Source: Oscillospiraceae bacterium (GTDB lineage Bacteria > Bacillota > Clostridia > Oscillospirales > Oscillospiraceae). From it: a stretch of 30,039 nt of DNA. The DNA is taken from contig JAQXJQ010000111.1 of NCBI GenBank assembly GCA_029009035.1, positions 1 through 30,039 of the forward strand, written 5' to 3'. This document shows, in pieces, positions 23,879 through 30,039 of this stretch. The notes beneath the pieces were generated by a model that worked only from the letters and a program-made list of their open reading frames with translations, had not been told where the DNA came from and searched no databases. A program made the position numbers and the translations under genes. Each line of letters begins with the position of its first letter. Within the stretch, counting starts at the first letter, position 1.

Positions 23879-24566
23879 CCGCCTGTGCCAGCAGCAGGCC
23901 GGCAGACGCCGGCACCCACATGGAGCTGGCGGGGATGCTTCTGCGGCCGGGAGGCGGGGTCTCGCCGGAGCCTTCGCAGCTGTGGGCAAGCTCGGGGGAG
24001 AAGACCACCCGATGATGGTGAATGCCCCGGTTTCGCAGCTCCTTGCGGATGACGCGGGCCAGAGGGCAGCCCTCGGTCTTGGAGATGTCGGAGATGCGCA
24101 GCTGCTGGGCGTCGGTTTTGTTTCCGGTGCCCAGGGCGGAGATGATAGGGATGCCCCGGGCGTGGGCTGTCTCAATAAGATCCAGCTTGCAGGACACCAG
24201 GTCGATGGCATCCACGATATAGTCGTAGGAAGCGGAGAAGAAACGCTCCCGCGTATCGCTCTCATAGCGCTCTGCCACCGGGTGGAGGATACAGTTGGGA
24301 TTGATATCACGCAGACGGAGGACAAGTGCCTCCGTCTTTTTTGTGCCCACGGTGGAGTGGAGGGCTTCCGCCTGTCGGTTGATGTTGCTCACCGATACCT
24401 CATCCTGGTCGATGAGGGTCAGCCTGCCCACGCCGGAGCGGCACAGCGCTTCGGCGCACCAGCTGCCCACGCCGCCAAGGCCGAACACCGCCACATGGCT
24501 GTGCTGCAGGCGCTCCATAGCCGATGTGCCCAGCAGCATCTGGGTTCGGCTGAATTGCTCGTCCAT
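23841..24566 (-). CDS. tcdA: tRNA threonylcarbamoyladenosine dehydratase TcdA
   Basis: A 241-residue E1-like ATP-dependent enzyme that cyclises t6A at position 37 of tRNAs to ct6A (CsdL/YrvM family). Visible are FGLGGVGSWCAEAL (28-41), the adenylate-binding loop with the acidic LIDQDEVSVSNINRQ (51-65), and DAIDLVSCK, followed by ALGTGNK. The ATG at 24566 has AAAGGAGG upstream; a longer in-frame start would run into the terminator region. It lies downstream of the 6S-like RNA and foldase; in B. subtilis the homologue yrvM is also near a 6S RNA gene (recalled, not checked). Its 3' end overlaps the PAP2 gene. Confidence 0.93.
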   Translation of the reverse strand: MDEQFSRTQMLLGTSAMERLQHSHVAVFGLGGVGSWCAEALCRSGVGRLTLIDQDEVSVSNINRQAEALHSTVGTKKTEALVLRLRDINPNCILHPVAERYESDTRERFFSASYDYIVDAIDLVSCKLDLIETAHARGIPIISALGTGNKTDAQQLRISDISKTEGCPLARVIRKELRNRGIHHHRVVFSPELAHSCEGSGETPPPGRRSIPASSMWVPASAGLLLAQAVILQLAGVEQTL

Positions 24567-24595
24567 AAAGATCCTCCTTTGGGAGAGAATAAGAA

Positions 24596-24618
24596 GGGGG
24601 TGCGTTTCACGCACCCCC
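24596..24618. terminator. Terminator between the foldase and tcdA
   Basis: GGGGGTGCGT (24596-24605) pairs with ACGCACCCCC (24609-24618) around TTC. The plus-strand side has the better T tract (CTTTTGTTTT); on the minus strand it follows the foldase stop with CTTCTTATTCTC. Termination of the foldase transcript may therefore be partial, letting some reach tcdA. Confidence 0.75.
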
Positions 24619-24631
24619 CTTTTGTTTTAAA

Positions 24632-26182
24632 TTACTTCGCGATATACTTGGCGCCGCCGTCCAGCTTGGCCTCGAAGCCCTTCGCCAGATCCTCGGTCCA
24701 CTCGTTCATGGCGTCTTCGGTAAGAGTATCGCGCACGCTCAGCTGCCACTCTGCCTCGCCTTGATCCTGGAAGTAGATCACATGGTAGCCCCAGTAGGAG
24801 CTGGAGCTGTCCACGCTGCCTTCATGACGGATCACGGCGGTGTCGCCGGCTTTGCGCTGCTCCTCGCCGAAGAGCCAGTCGTTGAGCTCGGTCACGAAGT
24901 CGCCGTCCGTAACGCCCTCATAGAGGCCGCCCTTAGTGTTGGAACCGGCGTCATCGGAATACTTCTCGGCCAGGGCGCCGAAGGCCTCGGGGGTCTGCTC
25001 GCCGGACTTGAACTCGCTCAGGGCGGACTCGGCCTTCTCCTTAGCGGCGTTCCAGGCCTCGTCGGTGGGAGCGGCGGTGACTTTGCCGTCTTCATCGGTC
25101 TGGGCATCCACACGGAACAGGATGTGGCGCACATCGGCGCTGGGGGCCTCGCTGCGGGCGCGGCCGTGGAAGATCACCACATAACAGCCGTAGGTCTCAT
25201 AGCTGATGACGGCGCTGTCGCCGGCGTTCATCTTCAGCATCTCATCGCGGAAAGCGGCATTCAGAGCGGAAACGCCCTGGACCTCGGTGTGATCACCGGA
25301 GGAGGAGGGAGAAGCGGACTCCACGATATCGGCAAAGTCCTTGCCGGACTCGTACTCCTCCAGAGCGGCCTCGGCCTTCTTTCGGGCGGCCTCCAGAGCG
25401 CTCTGCTTCAGCTTGTTGGCGTCCTCTTCGCTCAGCTCGCTGCCGTCGTCGGCCGTGGTGGGCACGCTGTCAGACTTGAAGTAGAGATAAGAGTAGGTAA
25501 AGGTGTCCACCTCGTCGGCGTGCTCCTGATAGTAGGCCTCCAGATCATCGGCAGTGAAGCTGTCCAGCTTCTCATTGCCCACCTCGTTGTAATAGAGGTC
25601 GGCCAGAGCGGCACGGGTGGCAACGCGCTCAAAGATGGCGGGGGTCATATAAGGGCCGTAAGTGCTGGTGAGCAGAGACTTGTAGCTCATGCTGTTCTTG
25701 GCGGCGGTAAGCTTGGCCTCGGCCACCTGAGCGGCGACGCTCTCAGCCACATCGGCGTCGGTGTGACCGGCCTTCAGCGCCTCATAATAGAGGGAGAACT
25801 CACTCTTGGCGTTGGCCAGGGCGGTCTCCAGCAGGTAGTCGCGGAAGGTGATCCCCTTCTCGGAGTCATACATCTGCTGGCTGTCCTCCTTGGAGGTGTC
25901 GATCAGGCCGTAGGCGGCGTAAGGATAGCGGGCGTTGTAGTAGTAGTAGCCCAGCTCGCCCACGCTCAGCTTGTCCTCGCCCACAGTGGCGGCAGTGGCG
26001 TTCTTCTGGAAGATGCCGCTGTTCCAGATCAGAAGAGCGGCGACCAGCACCGCGACCACAACGCCGATCACGGTGTAGGTACGGACTTTCTTCTTGTAGG
26101 CAGCCTGCTCAAGCTGTGCGCGGCTCAGAGTGTCGGAAGACGCGTTTTCCTTGCGCAGCTGCTTTTTCTTGGATGCGCTCAT
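24632..26182 (-). CDS. Membrane-anchored PpiC/SurA-type foldase (peptidyl-prolyl isomerase)
   Basis: A 516-residue extracytoplasmic folding factor. A basic cytoplasmic tail (1-34) is followed by one transmembrane helix (35-54) with no lipobox Cys, so unlike PrsA it is anchored by the helix. Residues 60-225 are a helical SurA-like chaperone region. Two parvulin-like stretches follow: a degenerate one (228-340, FTYSYLYFKSD ... YETYGCYVVIFHGR) and a better one (349-472, ADVRHILFRVD ... YSDDAGSNTKGGLYEG ... WGYHVIYFQ). It probably assists secreted and cell-wall proteins, including penicillin-binding proteins like the one downstream. The ATG at 26182 follows AGAGGA; longer in-frame starts fall in the promoter and RNA region. 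Confidence 0.9.
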   Translation of the reverse strand: MSASKKKQLRKENASSDTLSRAQLEQAAYKKKVRTYTVIGVVVAVLVAALLIWNSGIFQKNATAATVGEDKLSVGELGYYYYNARYPYAAYGLIDTSKEDSQQMYDSEKGITFRDYLLETALANAKSEFSLYYEALKAGHTDADVAESVAAQVAEAKLTAAKNSMSYKSLLTSTYGPYMTPAIFERVATRAALADLYYNEVGNEKLDSFTADDLEAYYQEHADEVDTFTYSYLYFKSDSVPTTADDGSELSEEDANKLKQSALEAARKKAEAALEEYESGKDFADIVESASPSSSGDHTEVQGVSALNAAFRDEMLKMNAGDSAVISYETYGCYVVIFHGRARSEAPSADVRHILFRVDAQTDEDGKVTAAPTDEAWNAAKEKAESALSEFKSGEQTPEAFGALAEKYSDDAGSNTKGGLYEGVTDGDFVTELNDWLFGEEQRKAGDTAVIRHEGSVDSSSSYWGYHVIYFQDQGEAEWQLSVRDTLTEDAMNEWTEDLAKGFEAKLDGGAKYIAK

Positions 26183-26231
26183 GGTATCAATCCTCTCAAA
26201 AATGGTGTTTTCCATTGTAAACGGAATGAAA

Positions 26232-26290
26232 AGCACATTGAAAAATGTGCTCAATGAATATATTATACCATGACCGGCCTGTCCTTGCAA
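26232..26290 (-). promoter_or_regulatory. Promoter and leader hairpin of the foldase gene
   Basis: Minus-strand TTGCAA (26285-26290), a 17-base spacer and TATAAT (26262-26267). Just downstream in the leader, AGCACATT/AATGTGCT (26232-26251) forms an 8-bp hairpin with a four-base loop, followed by TTTT on the transcript, a possible weak attenuator. The -35 box directly abuts the terminator of the upstream RNA gene. Confidence 0.7.
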
Positions 26291-26326
26291 GCATAAAATA
26301 AAAGGGGAGAGCATATGGCTCTCCCC
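26291..26326 (-). terminator. Terminator of the non-coding RNA
   Basis: On the minus strand GGGGAGAGC-CATAT-GCTCTCCCC (26326-26304) is followed by TTTTATTTTATGC, a textbook rho-independent terminator. No protein-coding frame ends near it, so it marks the end of the RNA at about 26300-26520. Confidence 0.9.
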
Positions 26327-26520
26327 GTAACGGTCATGATACCCCCCCGCCATGGCCGTGCTCCAATTAAAAACCTGCACGCGAATGCAGGTGGGTCGCC
26401 TCCGCGCTGCTTTACCGCTTCCAACTTCCGGCCGGAGCCGGGAGGCCTGCGAACCGCAGAGCGAGTGGGGCGTCCCGTATTAAAAGTGTCGGTTTTAAAA
26501 GGAATTCACGTAGTTAAAAC
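26304..26520 (-). ncRNA. ssrS: Structured non-coding RNA, candidate 6S RNA
   Basis: The minus strand between the DUF1292 stop (26538) and the terminator has no credible reading frame but is densely structured. Hairpins include GGTTTTAA...TTAAAACC near 26490-26522, CTGCG/CGCAG (about 26446-26459), CCGGC/GCCGG (about 26427-26441), and ACCTGCA-TTCGCG-TGCAGGT (about 26373-26392). GCCTCC (26445-26440 region) can close against GGAGGC (about 26398-26403). The 3' part GCGACCCACCTGC...GCAGG recalls the GCGAC..CAC..CACCUU end of 6S RNA. About 215 nt, a strong own terminator, and a tcdA/yrvM neighbour also fit. 6S RNA mimics an open promoter and sequesters sigma-A RNA polymerase. The 5' end is a guess and no covariance search was possible. 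Confidence 0.5.
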
Positions 26521-26537
26521 CCGGCAGGGGGATTTGA

Positions 26538-26822
26538 TCAATCGTCCTCTTCCTCGTCGCTGAACAGCTGATCCATGAACAGCTCATAGACGGCATCCAG
26601 CTCCGCGGGATCGTCCACATCGGCCAGCACTTCTTCGCCGTTATCCTCGATGACCTTGAGGATGATCAGGCCGAAATCCTCGTCGTCCTCATCCATGTCG
26701 GCGGGGAAGAAGGCCATGTAGGTGTTGTCGTTATACTCGGTGGTGCCTGCGTGCTCAAGCTCGAACTTGTTGCCCTCGTCATCGGTCACTTCCACGAAAA
26801 CAGGGCCAAAATCTTCGTCCAT
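26538..26822 (-). CDS. DUF1292 (YrzB-type) acidic protein
   Basis: A 94-residue, strongly acidic small protein (beginning MDEDFGPVFVEVTDDEGN and ending in SDEEEDD), matching the DUF1292 family common in Firmicutes, where the B. subtilis member is YrzB. The pattern of alternating strands around FELEHAGTTEYNDNTYMAFFPAD is typical. The function is unknown. The ATG at 26822 has AAGGAGG 8 bases upstream. It is divergent from the penicillin-binding protein gene, and the candidate 6S RNA follows directly, possibly sharing its transcript. Confidence 0.9.
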   Translation of the reverse strand: MDEDFGPVFVEVTDDEGNKFELEHAGTTEYNDNTYMAFFPADMDEDDEDFGLIILKVIEDNGEEVLADVDDPAELDAVYELFMDQLFSDEEEDD

Positions 26823-26862
26823 TGGGAAAGCCTCCTTATGCGCCGTTTGGCGGGATGGCTAT

Positions 26863-26891
26863 ATTTTAACCGCTCACAGGGGAAAATGCAA
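26863..26891 (-). promoter_or_regulatory. Weak promoter candidate for the DUF1292 gene
   Basis: Minus-strand TTGCAT (26886-26891), 17-base spacer, TAAAAT (26863-26868). The -35 box is poor; the position, about 40 bases before the start codon, is right. Confidence 0.45.
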
Positions 26892-26917
26892 GGGTAAAGG
26901 CGCGAAAATTATGGTAA

Positions 26918-26946
26918 TGGACAAAGGACCGAAACTATGGTAAAAT
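26918..26946 (+). promoter_or_regulatory. Promoter of the penicillin-binding protein gene
   Basis: TGGACA (26918-26923), 17-base spacer, TAAAAT (26941-26946) preceded by TGG (extended -10). It leaves a leader of about 85 bases before the ATG at 27041, in which no clear regulatory RNA was recognised. Confidence 0.7.
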
Positions 26947-27040
26947 AAATCCGTATCGTTTGCGGTTGGGCGGCTCCGTACCATCGTGCGAAGTCCTGAG
27001 TGCCGGATCAAGCGGCAGAATATGCGGAGGTAATGATTTC

Positions 27041-29740
27041 ATGCCTGAAAGAAACGAGTCCCAAAACAACGGAAGAGCGAGACGAAAAGGGCCGGCGGAA
27101 AGGCGCTCTCCGGCGCTGAGCGTTCTGCGCCGCTTTTTCCAGGTCGTCGGAACGCTGCTGCTGGTGATCGTGCTGACCGGCTCTCTGGTGTGCTGCTATG
27201 GCGCGGTCTACATTAAAAATGTTGTCATCCCCAATGCGGAGATCGATATGAGCGCCTATAGTATGGATGAGAACTCCATCATTTATTACTATGACAAATC
27301 GGGAGAACCTGTGCAGCTTGCGGAGCTGTCCGGCAAGGAGAACCGCCAGCAGGTGACCTATGACGAGATCCCGGAGGATCTTATCAACGCCATTGTGGCC
27401 ATCGAGGATAAGCGCTTCTGGGAGCACAAGGGCGTGGACTGGTACCGCACCGGCGGAGCCGTGGTCAATATGTTCCTCAGTATGCGCAACACCTTCGGCG
27501 GCTCCACCATTACCCAGCAGCTGGTGAAGAATGTGACCGGCTATGACGATGGCACCGTGAAGCGCAAGGTCATGGAGATCTTTACCGCGCTGGATCTGGA
27601 GAAAAAGTACAGCAAGGAGCAGATCCTTGCCTGGTATCTCAACGAGATCTATCTGGGCAGCGGCTGCTACGGCGTGCAGGCGGCGGCGCAGAAGTACTTT
27701 GGAAAGAGTGTCTCCGAGCTGACGCTGGCGGAGTGCGCCAGCCTTGCCGGCATCACCAACAACCCCTCGCTCTACGGCCCCTACGCGGTGGTGGAGACCA
27801 TCCGCTATCGCTGTCAGAATGAGGACTGTAAATGGTATTCCCTTGACCCGAAAAAACCCTGTGACGGCTGCGGCGGCACCGAGTACGGTGAGGCTGAGGT
27901 GTGGGACGCCAGACGCTGGAACAAGGCCAGACAGGAGACCATTCTGAAGAGCATGGCAGATCCAAAGGTCAGCCCCAACGGCGCCTATATCACCCAGGAG
28001 GAGTATGAGGCTGCCGTTGCCCAGGAGCTGGTCTTCGCCAGAGATATGGATATCGATACCGATGCCGAGGATGCCGAAAACGAGGCCAAGGCCCAGAGCA
28101 CCATTCACTCCTGGTATGTGGATGCGGTGATCTCCGAGGTCATCTCCGACCTGGTGGAGACCAAGGGGTGGTCCCAGAGCCACGCGGTGAAGGCGGTCTA
28201 CAGCGGCGGCCTGCGGATCTATGTGCCTTATGACCCCGAGGTCCAGGCCGCAGTGGACGAGGTGTACACCGACCGCGCCAACCTCAACTATGTGTCCAAG
28301 AGCGGGCAGAAGATGTCCTCCGCCATTACGGTGATCGACAACGCCACCGGCTATGTGGTCGCCCTTGCCGGCGGCATGGGGGAGAAGACCGTCAACCGCG
28401 GCTGGAACAACGCCCTTGCCAATCAGCAGCCCGGCTCCTCCATTAAGCCGCTGGCCGTCTACTCTCCCGCGCTGGAGGCGGGGCTTATCACCCCTGCCAC
28501 CGTGCTGGACGACAACCCTCAGCTGCTCAACGGCAAGCCCTGGCCGGTGAACGCGCCGGCGGTCTATAACGGCCTCACCACCGTGCAGGACGGTGTGGTC
28601 CGCTCGGTGAACACCATCTCCCTGAACGTGCTGGATATGGTCACCCCCCAGATGGCCTATGAGTTTTTGACCCAGCGCTACGGCATCACCAGCCTAGTGT
28701 ACCCCTCTGATGAGGACCGCGCGCCTCTCTCCATGGGCGGTCTGACCCGGGGTATGTCCACCTTTGAGATGGCGGCAGCCTACGCCACCTTCCCCAGAAA
28801 CGGCGGCTACACCAAGGCCACCACTTATCTGCTGGTGGAGGAGGCGGACGGGAACGTCCTGATCGACAACCAGCCGAAAACGGAGTATGTCATCAAGGAG
28901 TCCACCGCCTATTATATCAACACCATGCTCACCGCCGCGGTCAACAGCGGTACCGGCTATAAGGCCAGGATCACCGGACAGACCGTGGCCGGAAAGACCG
29001 GTACCACCAACGATATCTACGACCTCTGGTTTGCGGGGTACACCCCTTATTACACCGCCGCCGTCTGGACCGGCTACCCCTATGACGAATATATGGGCAA
29101 CATCGCCAATCCCTCCGTGACGCTGTGGAGGAAGGTCATGGAGAAGCTCCACCAGGGCCGGGAGGGGATCGGCTTCTATGAGCCGGAGAACCTGCGCACG
29201 GTGAGTATCTGCCGTGACTGCGGCAAGCTGAGCACCGCCGATTGTGAAAATGATGTGCGCGGTAATCGCGCCCAGGTCTTCAAGCTGATGAAAGAGGACT
29301 GCCCCAAGGACTACTGCACCTGCCATGTGCCCGTGGTGATCTGTACCGAGAGCCCCATCCTCAACGGAAATGGGGAGGCGACCGGCGCCTACCATCTGGC
29401 CGGTGAGTTCTGCCCGGAGGAGTGCCAGAAGGAAGTCTTCATGGTGGAGTATAACCGCACATTGGTGGACGAGTCCGTGATGGTGGTGGATATTTACGGC
29501 CATATCGCGCTCTATGACACCATGGAGGACCCCTATTGTCCGATCCATGAGGCGCCGGAGCTGCCTCCGGAGGAGCCGGATGTGCCCACGCAGCCGGAGG
29601 ACCCCGACACGCCGGCGGAGCCGTGGGAGCCCGATACGCCCGCGGAGCCGGAGAAGCCCGATGAGCCGGAACAGCCTGTGGAACCTTCGGAGAGCATTCC
29701 CGATGAAATGGGCTGGAATGATTGGCCCTTTGAATGGTAA
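27041..29740 (+). CDS. Class A penicillin-binding protein (transglycosylase/transpeptidase)
   Basis: An 899-residue bifunctional peptidoglycan synthase. A basic tail and one membrane helix (about 33-59) precede the GT51 transglycosylase: EDKRFWEH (122-129, catalytic Glu122), GGSTITQQLVKN (153-164) and KRKVMEI (second Glu179). The transpeptidase domain has SSIK (Ser466, Lys469), SVN (522-524) and KTG (652-654). Between the domains sits a four-cysteine insertion, C258-x4-C263-x10-C274-x2-C277, like a zinc ribbon. After the KTG motif, ten more cysteines occur from 724 to 833, starting with the ICRDCGKLSTADC block, then a Pro/Glu-rich tail (838-885) with PEEPDVP/PEKPDEP-like repeats. The ATG at 27041 has GGAGG 10 bases upstream; the longer in-frame start at 26960 lies in the leader with no ribosome site. 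Confidence 0.95.
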   Translation: MPERNESQNNGRARRKGPAERRSPALSVLRRFFQVVGTLLLVIVLTGSLVCCYGAVYIKNVVIPNAEIDMSAYSMDENSIIYYYDKSGEPVQLAELSGKENRQQVTYDEIPEDLINAIVAIEDKRFWEHKGVDWYRTGGAVVNMFLSMRNTFGGSTITQQLVKNVTGYDDGTVKRKVMEIFTALDLEKKYSKEQILAWYLNEIYLGSGCYGVQAAAQKYFGKSVSELTLAECASLAGITNNPSLYGPYAVVETIRYRCQNEDCKWYSLDPKKPCDGCGGTEYGEAEVWDARRWNKARQETILKSMADPKVSPNGAYITQEEYEAAVAQELVFARDMDIDTDAEDAENEAKAQSTIHSWYVDAVISEVISDLVETKGWSQSHAVKAVYSGGLRIYVPYDPEVQAAVDEVYTDRANLNYVSKSGQKMSSAITVIDNATGYVVALAGGMGEKTVNRGWNNALANQQPGSSIKPLAVYSPALEAGLITPATVLDDNPQLLNGKPWPVNAPAVYNGLTTVQDGVVRSVNTISLNVLDMVTPQMAYEFLTQRYGITSLVYPSDEDRAPLSMGGLTRGMSTFEMAAAYATFPRNGGYTKATTYLLVEEADGNVLIDNQPKTEYVIKESTAYYINTMLTAAVNSGTGYKARITGQTVAGKTGTTNDIYDLWFAGYTPYYTAAVWTGYPYDEYMGNIANPSVTLWRKVMEKLHQGREGIGFYEPENLRTVSICRDCGKLSTADCENDVRGNRAQVFKLMKEDCPKDYCTCHVPVVICTESPILNGNGEATGAYHLAGEFCPEECQKEVFMVEYNRTLVDESVMVVDIYGHIALYDTMEDPYCPIHEAPELPPEEPDVPTQPEDPDTPAEPWEPDTPAEPEKPDEPEQPVEPSESIPDEMGWNDWPFEW

Positions 29741-30003
29741 CAGGAAGGGAGCGCCGCAGAATGCGGCGCTCCTCAGCGTGTCGAAAAACTTCGACACGCT
29801 TCTCAGAAATGCAAGCATTTCTTCGAGGGGATGCAGTTCGCTTCTGCGCACTCGCTCCGCTCGCACGCTTGCGAACTGAGAAGTGTTTTTTCTGAGGCGC
29901 GTGTCCTCAGAAAAAACGGATTTCACTTTATTCCGTCATCTGCGGATGACGGAACTCTGCGAGGCTCTTGCACTTCGTGCAGATAGAGCCGACTTTTTCG
30001 ACA
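29741..30003. repeat. Dense inverted-repeat region bounded by TGTCGAAAAA terminal repeats (MITE-like candidate)
   Basis: No protein frame is credible here. Perfect stems follow one another: 29748-29758/29762-29772 (11 bp), 29775-29785/29790-29800 (11 bp), 29805-29812/29815-29822 (8 bp), 29834-29841/29871-29878 (8 bp), 29885-29897/29905-29917 (13 bp), 29931-29940/29945-29954 (10 bp) and 29963-29973/29977-29990 (with a 3-base bulge). Two long-range pairings enclose them: CTTCTCAG (29799-29806) with CTGAGAAG (29876-29883), and TGTCGAAAAA (29779-29788) with TTTTTCGACA (29994-30003). The outer pair defines a 225-base unit with 10-bp terminal inverted repeats. No target-site duplication is obvious. 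It could instead be a structured RNA in the 3' end of the preceding transcript. Confidence 0.6.
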
Positions 30004-30008
30004 GTCTG

Positions 30009-30035
30009 AAAGAGGGTGGGCGACCACCCTCTTTT
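30009..30035. terminator. Terminator at the end of the window
   Basis: AAAGAGGGTGG (30009-30019) pairs with CCACCCTCTTT (30024-30034) around GCGA, with T tracts possible on both strands. It probably ends the penicillin-binding protein transcript and possibly a converging gene beyond the window. Confidence 0.85.
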
Positions 30036-30039
30036 ATAT

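Noticed and set aside
26304..26520. tRNA or T-box in the non-coding stretch upstream of the foldase
   Set aside because: No cloverleaf with acceptor and T-arm GTTCRA motifs and no T-box sequence could be found; the hairpin series fits a small regulatory RNA better.
29748..29772. The 11-bp hairpin just after the penicillin-binding protein as its terminator
   Set aside because: No T tract follows the stem; the hairpin at 30009-30035 is the better terminator.
1..30039. CRISPR array, prophage or insertion sequence
   Set aside because: No spaced direct repeats, no cas, integrase or transposase-like protein was found; the only mobile-element hint is the non-coding repeat at 29779-30003.

Overview
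The window looks like chromosome of a moderately GC-rich, low-GC-ancestry Firmicute, most likely a gut Clostridium-class organism of the Oscillospiraceae type. This is inferred from the strong Shine-Dalgarno sequences (AGGAGG-like), the rapZ-yvcK-whiA trio, an ECF folate transporter behind a tetrahydrofolate-type riboswitch, DUF1292 and CsaB proteins, and clostridial-style promoters. No phage, insertion sequence transposase, CRISPR array, tRNA or rRNA was seen.

Layout. Bases 1-1500: a LysR-type regulator (partial, minus strand) diverges from a uroporphyrinogen-decarboxylase-fold protein, with a perfect palindrome and a good promoter between them. Bases 1540-3820: riboswitch, folT-like ECF S component, then an AGCS-type amino-acid/sodium symporter whose start codon lies in a 14-bp hairpin. 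Bases 3850-12740: a housekeeping run, murB-rapZ-yvcK-whiA-dnaE-cls, ending in a strong two-way terminator.

Bases 12750-19290 (minus strand) are the most unusual part. A GntR/FCD regulator with its own promoter and operator is followed by four tightly packed genes: a cytoplasmic molybdopterin enzyme of the acetylene hydratase-like branch, a four-cluster ferredoxin, a TorD chaperone fused to an AsrA-like iron-sulfur protein, and an AsrB-like flavin/NAD(P)H reductase. Together they read as one inducible soluble complex that moves electrons from NAD(P)H through flavin and iron-sulfur centres to a molybdenum (or tungsten) active site. The siroheme subunit AsrC that normally partners AsrAB is not in the window. 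The substrate cannot be read from sequence; a reductive reaction such as dehydroxylation is a plausible inference.

Bases 19350-22681 (minus): a TuaH-like glycosyltransferase and a glycosyltransferase-CsaB fusion, probably for a pyruvylated cell-wall polymer. Bases 22806-23878 (plus): a P-loop kinase-like protein and a PAP2 phosphatase, overlapping tail to tail with tcdA. Bases 23841-26822 (minus): a DUF1292 protein, a structured non-coding RNA (6S candidate), a membrane-anchored PpiC-type foldase and tcdA. Bases 27041-29740 (plus): a class A penicillin-binding protein with an inserted four-cysteine motif. The last 300 bases are a stack of inverted repeats bounded by a TGTCGAAAAA terminal repeat, resembling a small non-autonomous mobile or repeat element, followed by a terminator.
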